This document shows, piece by piece, positions 30,111 through 43,339 of a DNA stretch of 49,408 nt. Made by a program: the position numbers and the translations under genes. The DNA comes from Mycobacterium tilburgii. Its GTDB lineage: Bacteria > Actinomycetota > Actinomycetes > Mycobacteriales > Mycobacteriaceae. The notes below the pieces were generated by a model. That model did not search any database, had not been told where the DNA came from, and was given only the letters and a program-made list of their open reading frames with translations. Positions within the stretch are counted from its first letter, which is position 1. Each line of letters starts with the position of its first letter. The stretch covers positions 1 through 49,408 of the forward strand of contig NZ_LR655713.1 in the NCBI RefSeq assembly GCF_902168065.1, in the 5' to 3' direction.

Positions 30111-31586
30111 CTATTTGGATTCAGGCGGTTCAGGAAGCGGTGGGGCTTGCTGGGCGGCCTTCTCGGCGGCTTCGGCGGCGGCGGTGCCTGGGCGTTTACG
30201 CTGCACCCAGTTTTCGATGTTGCGTTGCGGGCCGCCGGACACGGCCAGCGCGCCCGGCGGAACGTCCTCACGCAGCACAGTGCCCGCCCCGGTGTAAGCC
30301 CCGTCGCCGACGGTCACCGGCGCCACGAACATGGTGTCCGAGCCGGTGCGCACGTGCGAGCCGACCGTGGTGCGCCGTTTGGTGGTGCCGTCGTAGTTGA
30401 CGAAGACGCTGGACGCCCCGATATTGCTTTGTTCGCCGATGTCGGCGTCGCCGACGTAGGTCAGGTGCGGCACCTTGGTGCCCGTCCCGATGGTGGAGTT
30501 CTTCACCTCGACGAACGCGCCGAGCTTGCCGTCGGCGCCCAGGGCGGTGCCGGGCCGCAGGTAGGTGAACGGGCCGACGGTGGCCCCGCTGCCGATCGCT
30601 GCCGACTGGCCGTGCGTGCGCACCACCGAAGCACCGTCGCCGACGGTGACGTCGGTCAGCGTGGTGTCCGGGCCGACGACGCAGTGCCCGCCGATCTGGG
30701 TGCGGCCGAGCAGCTGCGTGCCCGGATGAACAACGGTGTCGCGACCGATTGTCACGTCGACGTCGATCCACGTGGTGGCTGGATCGATCACTGTGACCCC
30801 CGCCAGTTGGTGCACGGCGACGATGCGGCGGTTAAGCTCGGCGCCCAGCTGGGCCAGCTGGACACGGTTGTTGACACCGGCCACTAGCGCGCTGTCGTCC
30901 ACATGCTGGGCGTGCACGGTCCGTCCGTCGCCGCGCAGGATCGCGATCACGTCGGTCAGGTAGAGCTCCTGCTGGGCGTTGTTGGAGCTGAGCCGGCCCA
31001 GCGCCGACCGCAACGCGGTGGCGTCGAATGCGTAGACGCCGGCGTTGACCTCACCGATGCTGCGCTGCGCCGGCGTCGCGTCGGCTTCCTCCACGATCGC
31101 CATCACTTCGTCGTCCTGGGTGCGCAGGATGCGGCCGTAGCTGAACGGATCGCTCAGGGTGGTGGTGAGCACCGTCGCCGCGGCCGACACCGCGTTGTGG
31201 GTGGCGATCAGATCGGCCAGCGTGTCCGCGTCCAGCAGCGGGGTGTCGCCCGAGGTGATCACCACGACGCCGGCGTCATCTTGCGGCAGCGCGGACAGGC
31301 CGCACAGCGCGGCGTGGCCAGTGCCGCGCGGGCTGTCCTGCAGCGCGACGTCGATCGGGCGTCCGAGGGTGTCGGCGAGTTCGGCGACGACGGGCGCGAT
31401 GCGCTGGTGTTCATGGCCCAGCACCACCACCAGCCGCTGCGGTGCGACCTTGGCGATCGAGTGCAGGGCGTGAGCGAGCATGCTGCGTCCGGCGAGCGTG
31501 TGCAGCACCTTCGGGGTGTCCGATCGCATCCGGGTGCCGGGCCCGGCCGCCAGGACCAGGACCGTTGTGTCACCCCGTAACGACAT
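30111..31586 (-). CDS. glmU: Bifunctional UDP-GlcNAc pyrophosphorylase/glucosamine-1-phosphate acetyltransferase
   Basis: 491 residues. The N-terminal uridyltransferase domain (about 1-235) has '[20 protein letters not shown]', '[12 protein letters not shown]', 'YGRILRT' and '[10 protein letters not shown]'. The C-terminal left-handed beta-helix acetyltransferase (about 260-470) has hexapeptide repeats ('[20 protein letters not shown]', '[14 protein letters not shown]', '[14 protein letters not shown]', '[19 protein letters not shown]'). A Pro/Ala-rich tail ends the protein. It makes UDP-GlcNAc for peptidoglycan and the arabinogalactan linker. It lies upstream of prsA with 106 nt between the stop and the preferred prsA start. 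Intact, as expected for an essential enzyme. Confidence 0.97.
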   Translation of the reverse strand: MSLRGDTTVLVLAAGPGTRMRSDTPKVLHTLAGRSMLAHALHSIAKVAPQRLVVVLGHEHQRIAPVVAELADTLGRPIDVALQDSPRGTGHAALCGLSALPQDDAGVVVITSGDTPLLDADTLADLIATHNAVSAAATVLTTTLSDPFSYGRILRTQDDEVMAIVEEADATPAQRSIGEVNAGVYAFDATALRSALGRLSSNNAQQELYLTDVIAILRGDGRTVHAQHVDDSALVAGVNNRVQLAQLGAELNRRIVAVHQLAGVTVIDPATTWIDVDVTIGRDTVVHPGTQLLGRTQIGGHCVVGPDTTLTDVTVGDGASVVRTHGQSAAIGSGATVGPFTYLRPGTALGADGKLGAFVEVKNSTIGTGTKVPHLTYVGDADIGEQSNIGASSVFVNYDGTTKRRTTVGSHVRTGSDTMFVAPVTVGDGAYTGAGTVLREDVPPGALAVSGGPQRNIENWVQRKRPGTAAAEAAEKAAQQAPPLPEPPESK

Positions 31587-31686
31587 CGACTCTCCTCGTG
31601 CTCAGCCCCAAGACTGTCATTGCACCTGCGCCAATGGCAAAGGCTCGACACCGGCGAGCCCACGGATGAGCCGAAAGCAGCCGAAG

Positions 31687-31758
31687 CTCCGTCGCCAGGA
31701 CTCGAACCTGAACTATCTGAACCAAAATCAGAGGTGCTGCCGATTACACCACGACGGA
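31687..31758 (-). tRNA. tRNA-Gln (anticodon TTG)
   Basis: 72 nt. Acceptor arms TCCGTCG and CGACGGA pair over 7 bp with discriminator G at 31687. The anticodon arm is TCTGA-TTTTGGT-TCAGA, placing TTG at the anticodon. The T arm contains GTTCGAGTC. The CCA end is not encoded. In M. tuberculosis a tRNA-Gln lies at the same place between glmU and Rv1019, so this is an ancestral position. Confidence 0.95.
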
Positions 31759-31889
31759 CTGTCGACCACGGCGGTGGCGGTACCTGCCAACCGCGCCACC
31801 AAGACTTTAGTCGGACGGCGATGCGAACCGCTCGCGGCGCCGGGGAAACCCGGGCCTTTGCGGTCGAGCGAACCGATACGCTGAGTGAC

Positions 31890-32525
31890 GTGGCAGCCCC
31901 GGATAAAGAGGTGCGTGCGCCACGCGCCCGGATGACCGGCAGCGAGCGTCGACACCAGCTGATCGGCATCGCTCGCGCACTGTTCGCCGAGCGCGGATAC
32001 GAGGGTGCCTCGATCGAAGAGATCGCCCAGCGTGCCAACGTCTCCAAGCCGGTCGTCTACGAGCATTTTGGCGGCAAGGAGGGTCTGTATGCCGTGGTCG
32101 TCGACCGTGAGATGTCCGCGCTGTTGGACGGCATCACGTCGTCGCTGACCAACAACCGGTCCCGGGTCCGGGTGGAGCGGGTCGCGCTGGCGCTGCTCAC
32201 CTATGTCGAGGAACGGACTGACGGCTTCCGGATCATGATCCGCGACTCGCCGGCGTCGATCAGCACCGGTACCTATTCCAGCTTGCTCAACGACGCCGTC
32301 AGCCAGGTGAGTTCCATTCTGGCCGGCGACTTCGCCCGCCGTGGCCTGGATCCGAACTTGGCGCCGTTGTACGCCCAGGCGTTGGTGGGTTCGGTGTCGA
32401 TGACCGCGCAATGGTGGTTGGACACGCGCGAGCCGAAGAAGGAAGTGGTGGCCGCGCACCTGGTCAACCTGATGTGGAACGGCCTGACCCATCTGGAATC
32501 CGATCCGCGGCTGCAAGACGAATAA
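31890..32525 (+). CDS. TetR-family transcriptional regulator (Rv1019 type)
   Basis: 211 residues from GTG 31890; GTG 31911 (204) and ATG 31932 (197, close to the size I recall for M. tuberculosis) are alternatives. The N-terminal helix-turn-helix domain is complete: 'RHQLIGIARALFAERGYEGA', 'SIEEIAQRANVSKPVVYEHF', 'GGKEGLYAVVVDRE'. The C-terminal ligand domain ('TYVEERTDGFRIMIRDSPAS', 'LAPLYAQALVGSVSMTAQWW') is typical of the TetR_C group in actinobacteria. In M. tuberculosis the orthologue is reported as autoregulatory and linked to mfd-mazG expression; here a dead regulator gene and 250 nt of empty sequence lie between it and mfd. Intact. Confidence 0.9.
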   Translation: MAAPDKEVRAPRARMTGSERRHQLIGIARALFAERGYEGASIEEIAQRANVSKPVVYEHFGGKEGLYAVVVDREMSALLDGITSSLTNNRSRVRVERVALALLTYVEERTDGFRIMIRDSPASISTGTYSSLLNDAVSQVSSILAGDFARRGLDPNLAPLYAQALVGSVSMTAQWWLDTREPKKEVVAAHLVNLMWNGLTHLESDPRLQDE

Positions 32526-32528
32526 CGC

Positions 32529-33399
32529 TCACTCGACCAGCGACTGCGTTCCCTCGGCGAAGACGGACCGCGGCCGTATTCGCTTGCGCCACTTGGAGGT
32601 ACAGACGACGATCGCGAGCGCGAGGCGTTCCGCGTCGCCGGTTCCGGGCTCGGCGGTGTAGAGCATGATGCGCAGGTCGTCGGCGGCGACGATCAGCACG
32701 TCGCAGTCCAGCGTGAGGTGCCCTACGACGGGATGGTCGATCGTCTTGCGGGCGGCCATGGTCGGGCGTCGGCCGTCTCACCCAGCTCGACGAACCGGGG
32801 ATTCTGCGCCGCGAGATCCTGGATCAGCTGCCTGAGTCGCTGATCAGCCGGATACCGGGCCGCGGTCAGCCGCAGGTCGGCGACCAGCCCGGCCTCCAAT
32901 TCCGCCTGTTCAGCCGGGGTGTGGACGACGCGGTTGCCGGGGCCGACCAGGTTGCGCCAGACGCTGTCGCGTTCGACTCCGCGCCAATCCGTCGTCGGAC
33001 CCATCACCGCGTCGTACGGCGTGTTGGCGGCCAGCAGGGTCCAGGTCGCGTCGAACACGGCGACGGTCCTGTGCGCCAGCCGGTCGAGCAGGCGCTGCAT
33101 GCTCGGCGTGATGCGTGACGACACGACGTCGACCCCGGGCGCGACGTGCCCGGCCAAACGGAACAGCCGCGTTCGGCGTCGGAAACCCGCAGCGTGCGGG
33201 CCAGCGCCTCGACGATCTGCACCGACGGCGACGTGGCCCGGCCCTGCTTGAGCCTGGTGAGGTAGTCCACCGATCCCGGCCAGCCCGGCGAGCTCTTCGC
33301 GGCGCAGCCCCGCCGCCCGCCGACCGGGGTGCCGACATCCGCCGGCTGGACGCGGTCACGCCACCGCCTGAGGGTTCGGCCGAACTCCCACGACTCCAC
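32529..33399 (-). pseudogene. Broken XRE/MmyB-type helix-turn-helix regulator
   Basis: The minus strand from 33399 reads 'EFGRTLRRWRDRVQPADVG', then the HTH in altered frames ('VDYLTRLKQGRATSPSVQIV', 'EALARTLRVSDAER'). The MmyB-like ligand-binding domain follows: 'TPSMQRLLDRLAHRTVAVFD', 'TWTLLAANTPYDAVMGPTTD', 'RNLVGPGNRVVHTPAEQAE'. A shift after 'VELGETADA' (near 32770) leads to 'KTIDHPVVGHLTLDCDVL' and the C-terminus ending at 32529. Shifts near 33330, 33170 and 32770 are visible. It ends 3 nt past the TetR gene stop (converging). Such regulators often control an adjacent divergent oxidoreductase; the 33400-33600 region shows no such gene. Confidence 0.82.
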
Positions 33400-33606
33400 C
33401 GCTTCACTGTGCGCGATCCGCGCGGGCTTTGCCTGGCCCTGGCGGTCCTACGACAACCGGACGACTGCCTGACCGGACGCGCTGACGAAAATCTGTTTCG
33501 TCGATCGCATAGGTGGGGGTGTTCGTCCGCGATGTCCGTAAGCGCTACCGCCGACGCACAGCCGGCCTTCCTGGTCGGAATGCGTAGTGGCAGGCCAGAT
33601 CGCGGG
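33400..33606. other. Gene-poor stretch before the mfd promoter
   Basis: About 210 nt with no frame I can relate to a protein family. It may hold the eroded remains of a gene divergent from the MmyB-type regulator, as is common for that family, but I see no motif to support that. Confidence 0.3.
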
Positions 33607-33607
33607 A

Positions 33608-33639
33608 TCCACCCGCCGGGGCGCCGCCCGGCGGGTGGA
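33608..33639. terminator. Perfect 13-bp GC-rich hairpin
   Basis: TCCACCCGCCGGG (33608-33620) and CCCGGCGGGTGGA (33627-33639) pair perfectly around a 6-nt loop GCGCCG. There is no T-tract on either strand, so if it is a terminator it is of the tail-less type reported for actinobacteria. It lies 140 nt upstream of mfd in a non-coding region. It could isolate mfd from the decayed upstream genes or be a regulatory RNA fold. Confidence 0.5.
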
Positions 33640-33764
33640 GGGCAGCATGTAAAGCAATGTCATGAGTTCAAAGTGCGCTCGGACGGACCCCCGTGACCTG
33701 ATCCTTACGATCCTTTGACAGCCCCCGGCAATCTTGACGTCGTTCTGCGGCTTCGCCGGGACCC

Positions 33765-33770
33765 TAGAAT
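33765..33770 (+). promoter_or_regulatory. Candidate -10 box of mfd
   Basis: TAGAAT ends 9 nt before the mfd ATG (33780), so a transcript starting about 7 nt downstream would be nearly leaderless, a common arrangement in mycobacteria. No clear -35 at 17 nt; TTGACG at 33734-33739 is too far for a standard promoter. Confidence 0.4.
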
Positions 33771-33779
33771 GAATGCATC

Positions 33780-37466
<3,687 letters not shown>

Positions 37467-37570
37467 AGGTCGGGCGATGGATGTGAGCGAACGCGGGGGA
37501 GGAGGCGCAGCGCCCGATGATTCGCGCCGGTGACGATGCAGAGCGTCGTGATGAGGAGGAACGGCGCCCG

Positions 37571-38692
37571 ATGATTGTCGTCCTGTTCGATCCCCGTCGT
37601 CCCTCGCTGGTGCCCGTTGAAGCCGTCGAGCATCTGACCGGCGAGATCCAGTACACCGAAGAGATGCCCGTCGCGGTGCCCTGGTCATTGTCGTCCGCCC
37701 GTCCGGTGGACACCGGCGAGGATGCCCCGGTGCTGCTGTCGTCGGACCCTGACCATCCCGCCGTCACCGCCCGGCTGGCCGCCGGGGCCCGACTAATCTC
37801 GGCGCCGGAGACGCCCCGTGGTGAACGCCTGGTCGACGCCGTCGCGATGATGGACAAGCTGCGTACCGCGGGGCCCTGGGAGAGCGAGCAGACCCACGAC
37901 TCGTTGCGCCGGTACCTCCTCGAGGAGACCTACGAGCTGCTGGATGCGGTGCGCAGCGGCAACGCCGACCAGCTGCGCGAAGAGCTGGGCGACGTGTTGT
38001 TGCAGGTGCTTTTCCACGCCCGCATCGCAGAGGAGGCGCCGCAGTCGCCGTTCGACATCGACGCCGTCGCCACCACACTGATGCGGAAGCTGGGCAATCG
38101 GATGCCGGGAGTGCTTGCCGGCCAAACGATTTCACTCGAAGAGCAGCTGGTGCAGTGGGAGCAGCGCAAAGCGGCGGAAAAGCCCCGCATGTCGGTGATG
38201 GACGACGTGCACACCGGTCAGCCGGCGCTGGCGCTGGCGCAGAAGGTGATTGCGCGTACGCGTGTGGCCGGGCTGCCCGCCGACCTGATTCCCGGCGAGA
38301 TCACCTCGATTGCAGTGGACGGCGATGTCGATGCGGAAAGCTTGCTGCGCACAGCCGTTTTGGAGTTCATGGACACGGTTCGCGCTGTCGAGCGGTCGAT
38401 CGCCGCGACGCGGCGCGGGGACAGCGTGCCCGAGGAGTTCGACGTGGTGCCGCTGGGCGCGGTCACCGAGCAGGAGTGGCGCGAGCACTGGCCCGCCGAC
38501 AACCTCGACGACAGGCCAGCCGGGGACTCCGAGGCTGCCGGCCAGGCCGACGGCGAGATCGGGGGCGGCACCGACGAGATCGATCCCGAGACCGACGAGC
38601 CCGGCCACACGGCCGAAGAACCGGCCGACGATGCGCCCAAAGCGTCCAACCGGTCCGGCAAAGACCCCAAAAAGGCGCGCAGTCGCGACTGA
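37571..38692 (+). CDS. mazG: Nucleoside triphosphate pyrophosphohydrolase MazG
   Basis: 373 residues from ATG 37571, longer than the about 325 of M. tuberculosis. MazG hydrolyses non-canonical NTPs, including oxidised dCTP, to NMPs and protects DNA in stationary phase. The catalytic helix pair is present: 'LLEETYELLDAV' (about residues 116-127) and 'LREELGDVLLQVLFHARIAE' (about 136-155), giving the EExxE and ExxD metal ligands. The second half ('EEQLVQWEQRKAAEK', 'GQPALALAQKVIARTRVAGL') matches the family. The last about 60 residues are an Asp/Glu/Pro/Gly-rich low-complexity tail ending in a basic 'KDPKKARSRD', not present in that form in M. tuberculosis. It follows mfd by 104 nt. Confidence 0.92.
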   Translation: MIVVLFDPRRPSLVPVEAVEHLTGEIQYTEEMPVAVPWSLSSARPVDTGEDAPVLLSSDPDHPAVTARLAAGARLISAPETPRGERLVDAVAMMDKLRTAGPWESEQTHDSLRRYLLEETYELLDAVRSGNADQLREELGDVLLQVLFHARIAEEAPQSPFDIDAVATTLMRKLGNRMPGVLAGQTISLEEQLVQWEQRKAAEKPRMSVMDDVHTGQPALALAQKVIARTRVAGLPADLIPGEITSIAVDGDVDAESLLRTAVLEFMDTVRAVERSIAATRRGDSVPEEFDVVPLGAVTEQEWREHWPADNLDDRPAGDSEAAGQADGEIGGGTDEIDPETDEPGHTAEEPADDAPKASNRSGKDPKKARSRD

Positions 38693-38914
38693 CGCGGGTT
38701 CGATCACCTTCACAGGTTTGCTGGACAGCGATCCCCGTAATGTCTGCCGTCGGCTACGGCGGTCCCGGGTAATGTGGCTTATGAGTTGGCGAATCCCGGT
38801 AATCGGCAGCGACCGCGCTTTGCTAGCCATGATCGTCGCCAAGCTAACGCTTCATTTGGCGAGACTCGGGCTCACCGGCTCAAAGAGACCGGTTACGGCG
38901 GAAGATCATGGGAC

Positions 38915-38920
38915 GATAAT
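38915..38920 (+). promoter_or_regulatory. Candidate -10 box upstream of lpqU
   Basis: GATAAT at 38915-38920, 38 nt before the preferred lpqU start. The preceding 234-nt gap after mazG has no gene. A GTG at 38923 lies almost at the predicted transcription start and is in frame with lpqU. Confidence 0.35.
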
Positions 38921-38958
38921 CAGTGGGTGACGTTGGTGTAGGCGAAGTTGAGGGGAGC

Positions 38959-39693
38959 GTGGTGTCGCCGAGGCGTTGGTTACGGACGGCCGCCGTGATC
39001 GGCGCCACCGCCATGCTGATGGCCTCCAGCTGCACCTGGCAGCTTAGCATTTTTATTCCCGCGGGCGTGCCGCCGCCGTTCGGGGATCCGGTGCCATCGG
39101 TCGACACGCACGCCAGCGGTCGGCCCGCGGACCAGTTGCGCGCGTGGGCAATCCCGCGGGCCGCGGCCCTGGAAATCCCGCTCATAGCGCTGGAGGCGTA
39201 CGCCTACGCCGCCCGGGTCGCCGAGGTCGAGAACCCGAAGTGTCACATTGCCTGGACCACCCTGGCCGGCATCGGCCAGGTCGAAAGCCACCACGGCACC
39301 TACCGGGGGGCGACGCTGTCGCCGAATGGGGATGTCAGCCCGCCGATCCGGGGTGTCCAGCTCGACGGCACCGGGGGCAACCTGCGCATCGTCGACGCCG
39401 ACGAGAACAGCACCGGCAGCGAGCCCGCGCTCGCCCGTGCCATGGGGCCGATGCAGTTCATCCCGGAGACCTGGCGGTTGTACGGGGTTGACGCTCACAA
39501 CGACGGCCGGGTCAGTCCGGACAACATCGACGACGCGGCCCTGGCGGCCGCGGGTTATTTATGTTGGCGCGGAAAAGACCTAGCGACCCCCCGGGGGTGG
39601 GTCACCGCGCTGCGAGCCTACAACAACTCCGGCGTGTACGCGCGCGCCGTCCGGGACTGGGCCACCGCTTACGCGGCCGGCCACCCGCTGTAG
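38959..39693 (+). CDS. lpqU: Lytic transglycosylase-like lipoprotein LpqU
   Basis: 244 residues from GTG 38959 (second GTG 38962), matching the length of M. tuberculosis LpqU; in-frame GTG 38923 would add 12 residues. Twin-Arg-like 'SPRRWLRTAAVIGATAMLMA' precedes the lipobox Cys in 'SSCTW'. The catalytic transglycosylase domain (about 75-240) has 'TTLAGIGQVESHHGTYRGAT' with the catalytic Glu, 'ARAMGPMQFIPETWRLYGVD' and 'AAAGYLCW...YNNSGVYARAV'. Together these form the MltB/SLT70-type core. It should cut glycan strands outside the membrane. It sits between mazG and eno. Intact. Confidence 0.92.
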   Translation: MVSPRRWLRTAAVIGATAMLMASSCTWQLSIFIPAGVPPPFGDPVPSVDTHASGRPADQLRAWAIPRAAALEIPLIALEAYAYAARVAEVENPKCHIAWTTLAGIGQVESHHGTYRGATLSPNGDVSPPIRGVQLDGTGGNLRIVDADENSTGSEPALARAMGPMQFIPETWRLYGVDAHNDGRVSPDNIDDAALAAAGYLCWRGKDLATPRGWVTALRAYNNSGVYARAVRDWATAYAAGHPL

Positions 39694-39720
39694 AAGGATG
39701 GTTTGCGACCGAGGCTTTAG

Positions 39721-41079
<1,359 letters not shown>

Positions 41080-41114
41080 CTTGGCAGCCAACGGAAAACG
41101 CGGATAGGTCGGAC

Positions 41115-41804
41115 ATGCCCGACGCGAAACGGCCGGATCCGAAGCGCCGCTCCCCGGCATCACGCCCGGGGAAAGCGGGTGAGTCGGTCCGGCGCGGACG
41201 CGCCGCCAAGCCGTCGTCCAAGCCGTCACGTTCGGCGAAGGTGGCGCAGAACGCCTCGACGGCCCGGACCACCGTCGAGCACATCATCGAACCTATCAAG
41301 CGCCAGATCACCGAGTCGCTGGAGCAACGGTCCGAGCAGCGGCTGGGTTTCACCGCCCGGCGCGCGGCGGTGCTGGCCGCGGTGGTCTGCGTGCTGACCC
41401 TGACCATCGCGGGGCCGGTGCGGACGTACTTCGCTCAGCGCACCGAGATGGCCCAGCTGTCCGCCAGTGAGGCGGTGCTGCGCCGTCAGATTGCCGATTT
41501 GGAGCAGAAGAAGGTCAAGCTCGCCGACCCGGCCTACATCGCGGCGCAGGCCCGCGAGCGGTTGGGTTTTGTGATGCCGGGGGACACGCCCTTCCAGGTG
41601 CAGCTGCCGCCGACCGCGGCCGCGGCGCCGCAACCCGGAGACGAAACGTCGCGGCCGGCGAGCAACGCCCCGTGGTATTCGTCGTTGTGGCATACCATCG
41701 CCGACGCGCCGCACCTGCCGCCGGCCGCCCCGCCACCGGCCGAACCCGGACCGCCCGTGCCGGCACCGCCGGATGCACCGAAGCCCACGGTGCCCGGTGG
41801 TTGA
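41115..41804 (+). CDS. ftsB: FtsB/DivIC-like septum protein
   Basis: 229 residues from ATG 41115. A basic disordered N-terminus (about 1-80) precedes a single membrane helix 'AAVLAAVVCVLTLTIAGPV' (about 88-106), a short coiled coil ('MAQLSASEAVLRRQIADLEQ', 'KKVKLADPAYIAAQARERLG') and the family motif 'ERLGFVMPGDTPFQV'. The tail is Pro/Ala-rich. FtsB/DivIC links with FtsL and FtsQ in the divisome. The eno-ftsB-DUF501-ppx order is highly conserved in actinobacteria. It overlaps the next gene by 8 nt. Confidence 0.92.
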   Translation: MPDAKRPDPKRRSPASRPGKAGESVRRGRAAKPSSKPSRSAKVAQNASTARTTVEHIIEPIKRQITESLEQRSEQRLGFTARRAAVLAAVVCVLTLTIAGPVRTYFAQRTEMAQLSASEAVLRRQIADLEQKKVKLADPAYIAAQARERLGFVMPGDTPFQVQLPPTAAAAPQPGDETSRPASNAPWYSSLWHTIADAPHLPPAAPPPAEPGPPVPAPPDAPKPTVPGG

Positions 41805-42288
41805 GCGTGCAGACCTGGAAGCGGTGGCACGCCAGTTGGGACGTGAGCCGCGCGGTGTGCTCGAGATCGCCTATCGGTGCCCCAACGGTGACCCCGGCGT
41901 GGTGAAGACTGCGCCGAAACTGCCTGACGGTACGCCTTTTCCGACGTTGTACTACCTGACGCATCCGGTGCTGACCGCCGCGGCGAGCCGGCTGGAGTCC
42001 ACGGGGCTGATGCGGTACATGACCGAGCGCCTGAAAACCGACCCCGAGTTGGCCGCCGCGTATCGGCGCGCGCACGAGTCGTATCTGGCCGAGCGGGACG
42101 CGATCGAGCCGCTCGGGACGACGTTCTCGGGTGGCGGCATGCCGGATCGAGTGAAGTGCCTGCATGTGCTGATCGCGCATTCGCTGTCCAAAGGGCCCTG
42201 GGTCAATCCTTTTGGTGACGAGGCGCTGGCGCTGCTGGCCGCCGAGCCGGCCATGGCCGGGGTATTGGACGGAGAGTTGTGGCGTTGA
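41797..42288 (+). CDS. DUF501 protein (Rv1025 type)
   Basis: 163 residues from GTG 41797, overlapping ftsB by 8 nt and ppx by 10 nt, so it is translationally coupled on both sides. Conserved blocks are 'QLGREPRGVLEIAYRCPNGD', 'VVKTAPKLPDGTPFPTLYYL' and 'DRVKCLHVLIAHSLSKGPWV'. The latter has the Cys/His pattern (C-L-H) typical of DUF501. No biochemical role is established; context suggests a link to division or polyphosphate metabolism. Confidence 0.9.
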   Translation: MVERADLEAVARQLGREPRGVLEIAYRCPNGDPGVVKTAPKLPDGTPFPTLYYLTHPVLTAAASRLESTGLMRYMTERLKTDPELAAAYRRAHESYLAERDAIEPLGTTFSGGGMPDRVKCLHVLIAHSLSKGPWVNPFGDEALALLAAEPAMAGVLDGELWR

Positions 42289-43223
42289 AAGCGGCGGGTG
42301 TGGACTGTGGCACCAACTCGATTCGGTTGCTGATCGCCGACGTTTCCGACGGGAAGCTGTGTGACGTGCACCGCGAGACGCGGATCGTGCGACTGGGTCA
42401 GGGCGTCGACGCGACGGGTCAGTTCGCGCTGGAGGCGATCGAGCGGACCAGGGCCGCGCTTTCCGACTACGCGAGCCTGATGAAAACCCATGGCGTGCAG
42501 CGTGTTCGGATGGTAGCCACGTCCGGCGCCCGCGACGTCAGCAATCGCGACGAGTTCTTCGCGATGACGGGGGAGGTGCTGGACACCGTGCTGCCCGGCG
42601 CGGTGGCTGAGGTGATCAGCGGCGCCGAGGAGGCCGCCCTGTCCTTCCGCGGGGCTGTCGGTGAATTATACTGCGCACGAGTACCTTTCGTCGTCGTCGA
42701 CCTGGGAGGCGGTTCCACCGAGATTGTGCTGGGATCCGACGACGTCGTGGCGAGCTACTCCGCCGACATCGGCTGCGTCCGGCTGACCGAGCGCTGCCTG
42801 AATTCGGATCCGCCGACCCCGGCGCAAGTGGAGGCGGCGCGGCAGTTCGTCCGCGATCGGCTCGCTCCCGCGCTGCAGGCCGTGCCCGTCGAGCGAGCGC
42901 GGACCTGGGTGGGGCTGGCCGGCACGCTGACCACACTGTCGGCGTTGGCCCACAACATGACGACGTATGACGCTGCCGCCATCCATCTTTCGCGGGTCGC
43001 CGGCGCCGATCTGCGGTCGGTGTGCGAGCGGCTGATCGGCATGACCCGGTCCGAGCGAGTGGCGCTCCCGCCGATGCATGAGGGCCGTGCCGACGTGATC
43101 GGCGGCGGCGCGATAGTGGTGGAGGAGTTGGCGCGCGAGTTGCACGCCCGGGCCGGCATCGATGAGCTGACCGTCAGCGAACACGACATCCTCGACGGCA
43201 TCGTGCTGTCGATTGCGCGGTAG
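42279..43223 (+). CDS. ppx: Exopolyphosphatase/pppGpp phosphohydrolase family protein (Ppx2 type)
   Basis: 314 residues from GTG 42279. ASKHA-fold Ppx/GppA enzyme of the short mycobacterial form. Nucleotide/phosphate motifs: 'AAGVDCGTNSIRLLIADV', 'QRVRMVATSGARDVSNRDEF', catalytic Glu in 'EVISGAEEAALSFRGA' and 'VVVDLGGGSTEIVLG', then 'WVGLAGTLTTLSAL' and 'VSEHDILDGIVLSIAR'. M. tuberculosis Rv1026 is described as acting on short or long polyphosphate, affecting polyP levels. Intact, last gene of the eno-ftsB-DUF501-ppx operon. Confidence 0.93.
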   Translation: MALKAAGVDCGTNSIRLLIADVSDGKLCDVHRETRIVRLGQGVDATGQFALEAIERTRAALSDYASLMKTHGVQRVRMVATSGARDVSNRDEFFAMTGEVLDTVLPGAVAEVISGAEEAALSFRGAVGELYCARVPFVVVDLGGGSTEIVLGSDDVVASYSADIGCVRLTERCLNSDPPTPAQVEAARQFVRDRLAPALQAVPVERARTWVGLAGTLTTLSALAHNMTTYDAAAIHLSRVAGADLRSVCERLIGMTRSERVALPPMHEGRADVIGGGAIVVEELARELHARAGIDELTVSEHDILDGIVLSIAR

Positions 43224-43282
43224 CGGATTTCGGTGTGCGGTGACGGCGGCCTCACCCGGCGTGTCGCCGCCGCGGCGAACAT

Positions 43283-43338
43283 TCAGACTTCGAACCGGTA
43301 GCCCATACCCGATTCGGTGACCAGGTGTTTGGGATGGG
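43283..43338 (-). pseudogene. kdpE: C-terminal tail of a KdpE-type response regulator
   Basis: Only the last 17 residues survive: 'HPKHLVTESGMGYRFEV' followed by TGA 43285-43283. This is the terminal beta-hairpin of OmpR/KdpE winged-helix domains. It is fused directly to the end of the kdpB pseudogene on the same strand. This shows that the original operon ran kdpA-kdpB-kdpC-kdpD-kdpE and that a single deletion removed kdpC, kdpD and nearly all of kdpE. Confidence 0.75.
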
Positions 43339-43339
43339 G

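Noticed and set aside
31687..31758. tRNA-Gln as an integration site for a mobile element
   Set aside because: Both flanks match the ancestral glmU and TetR genes; no integrase, direct repeat of the tRNA end or foreign segment is seen.
33734..33739. TTGACG as -35 box of mfd
   Set aside because: The distance to TAGAAT is 25 nt, too long for a standard sigma-A type promoter.
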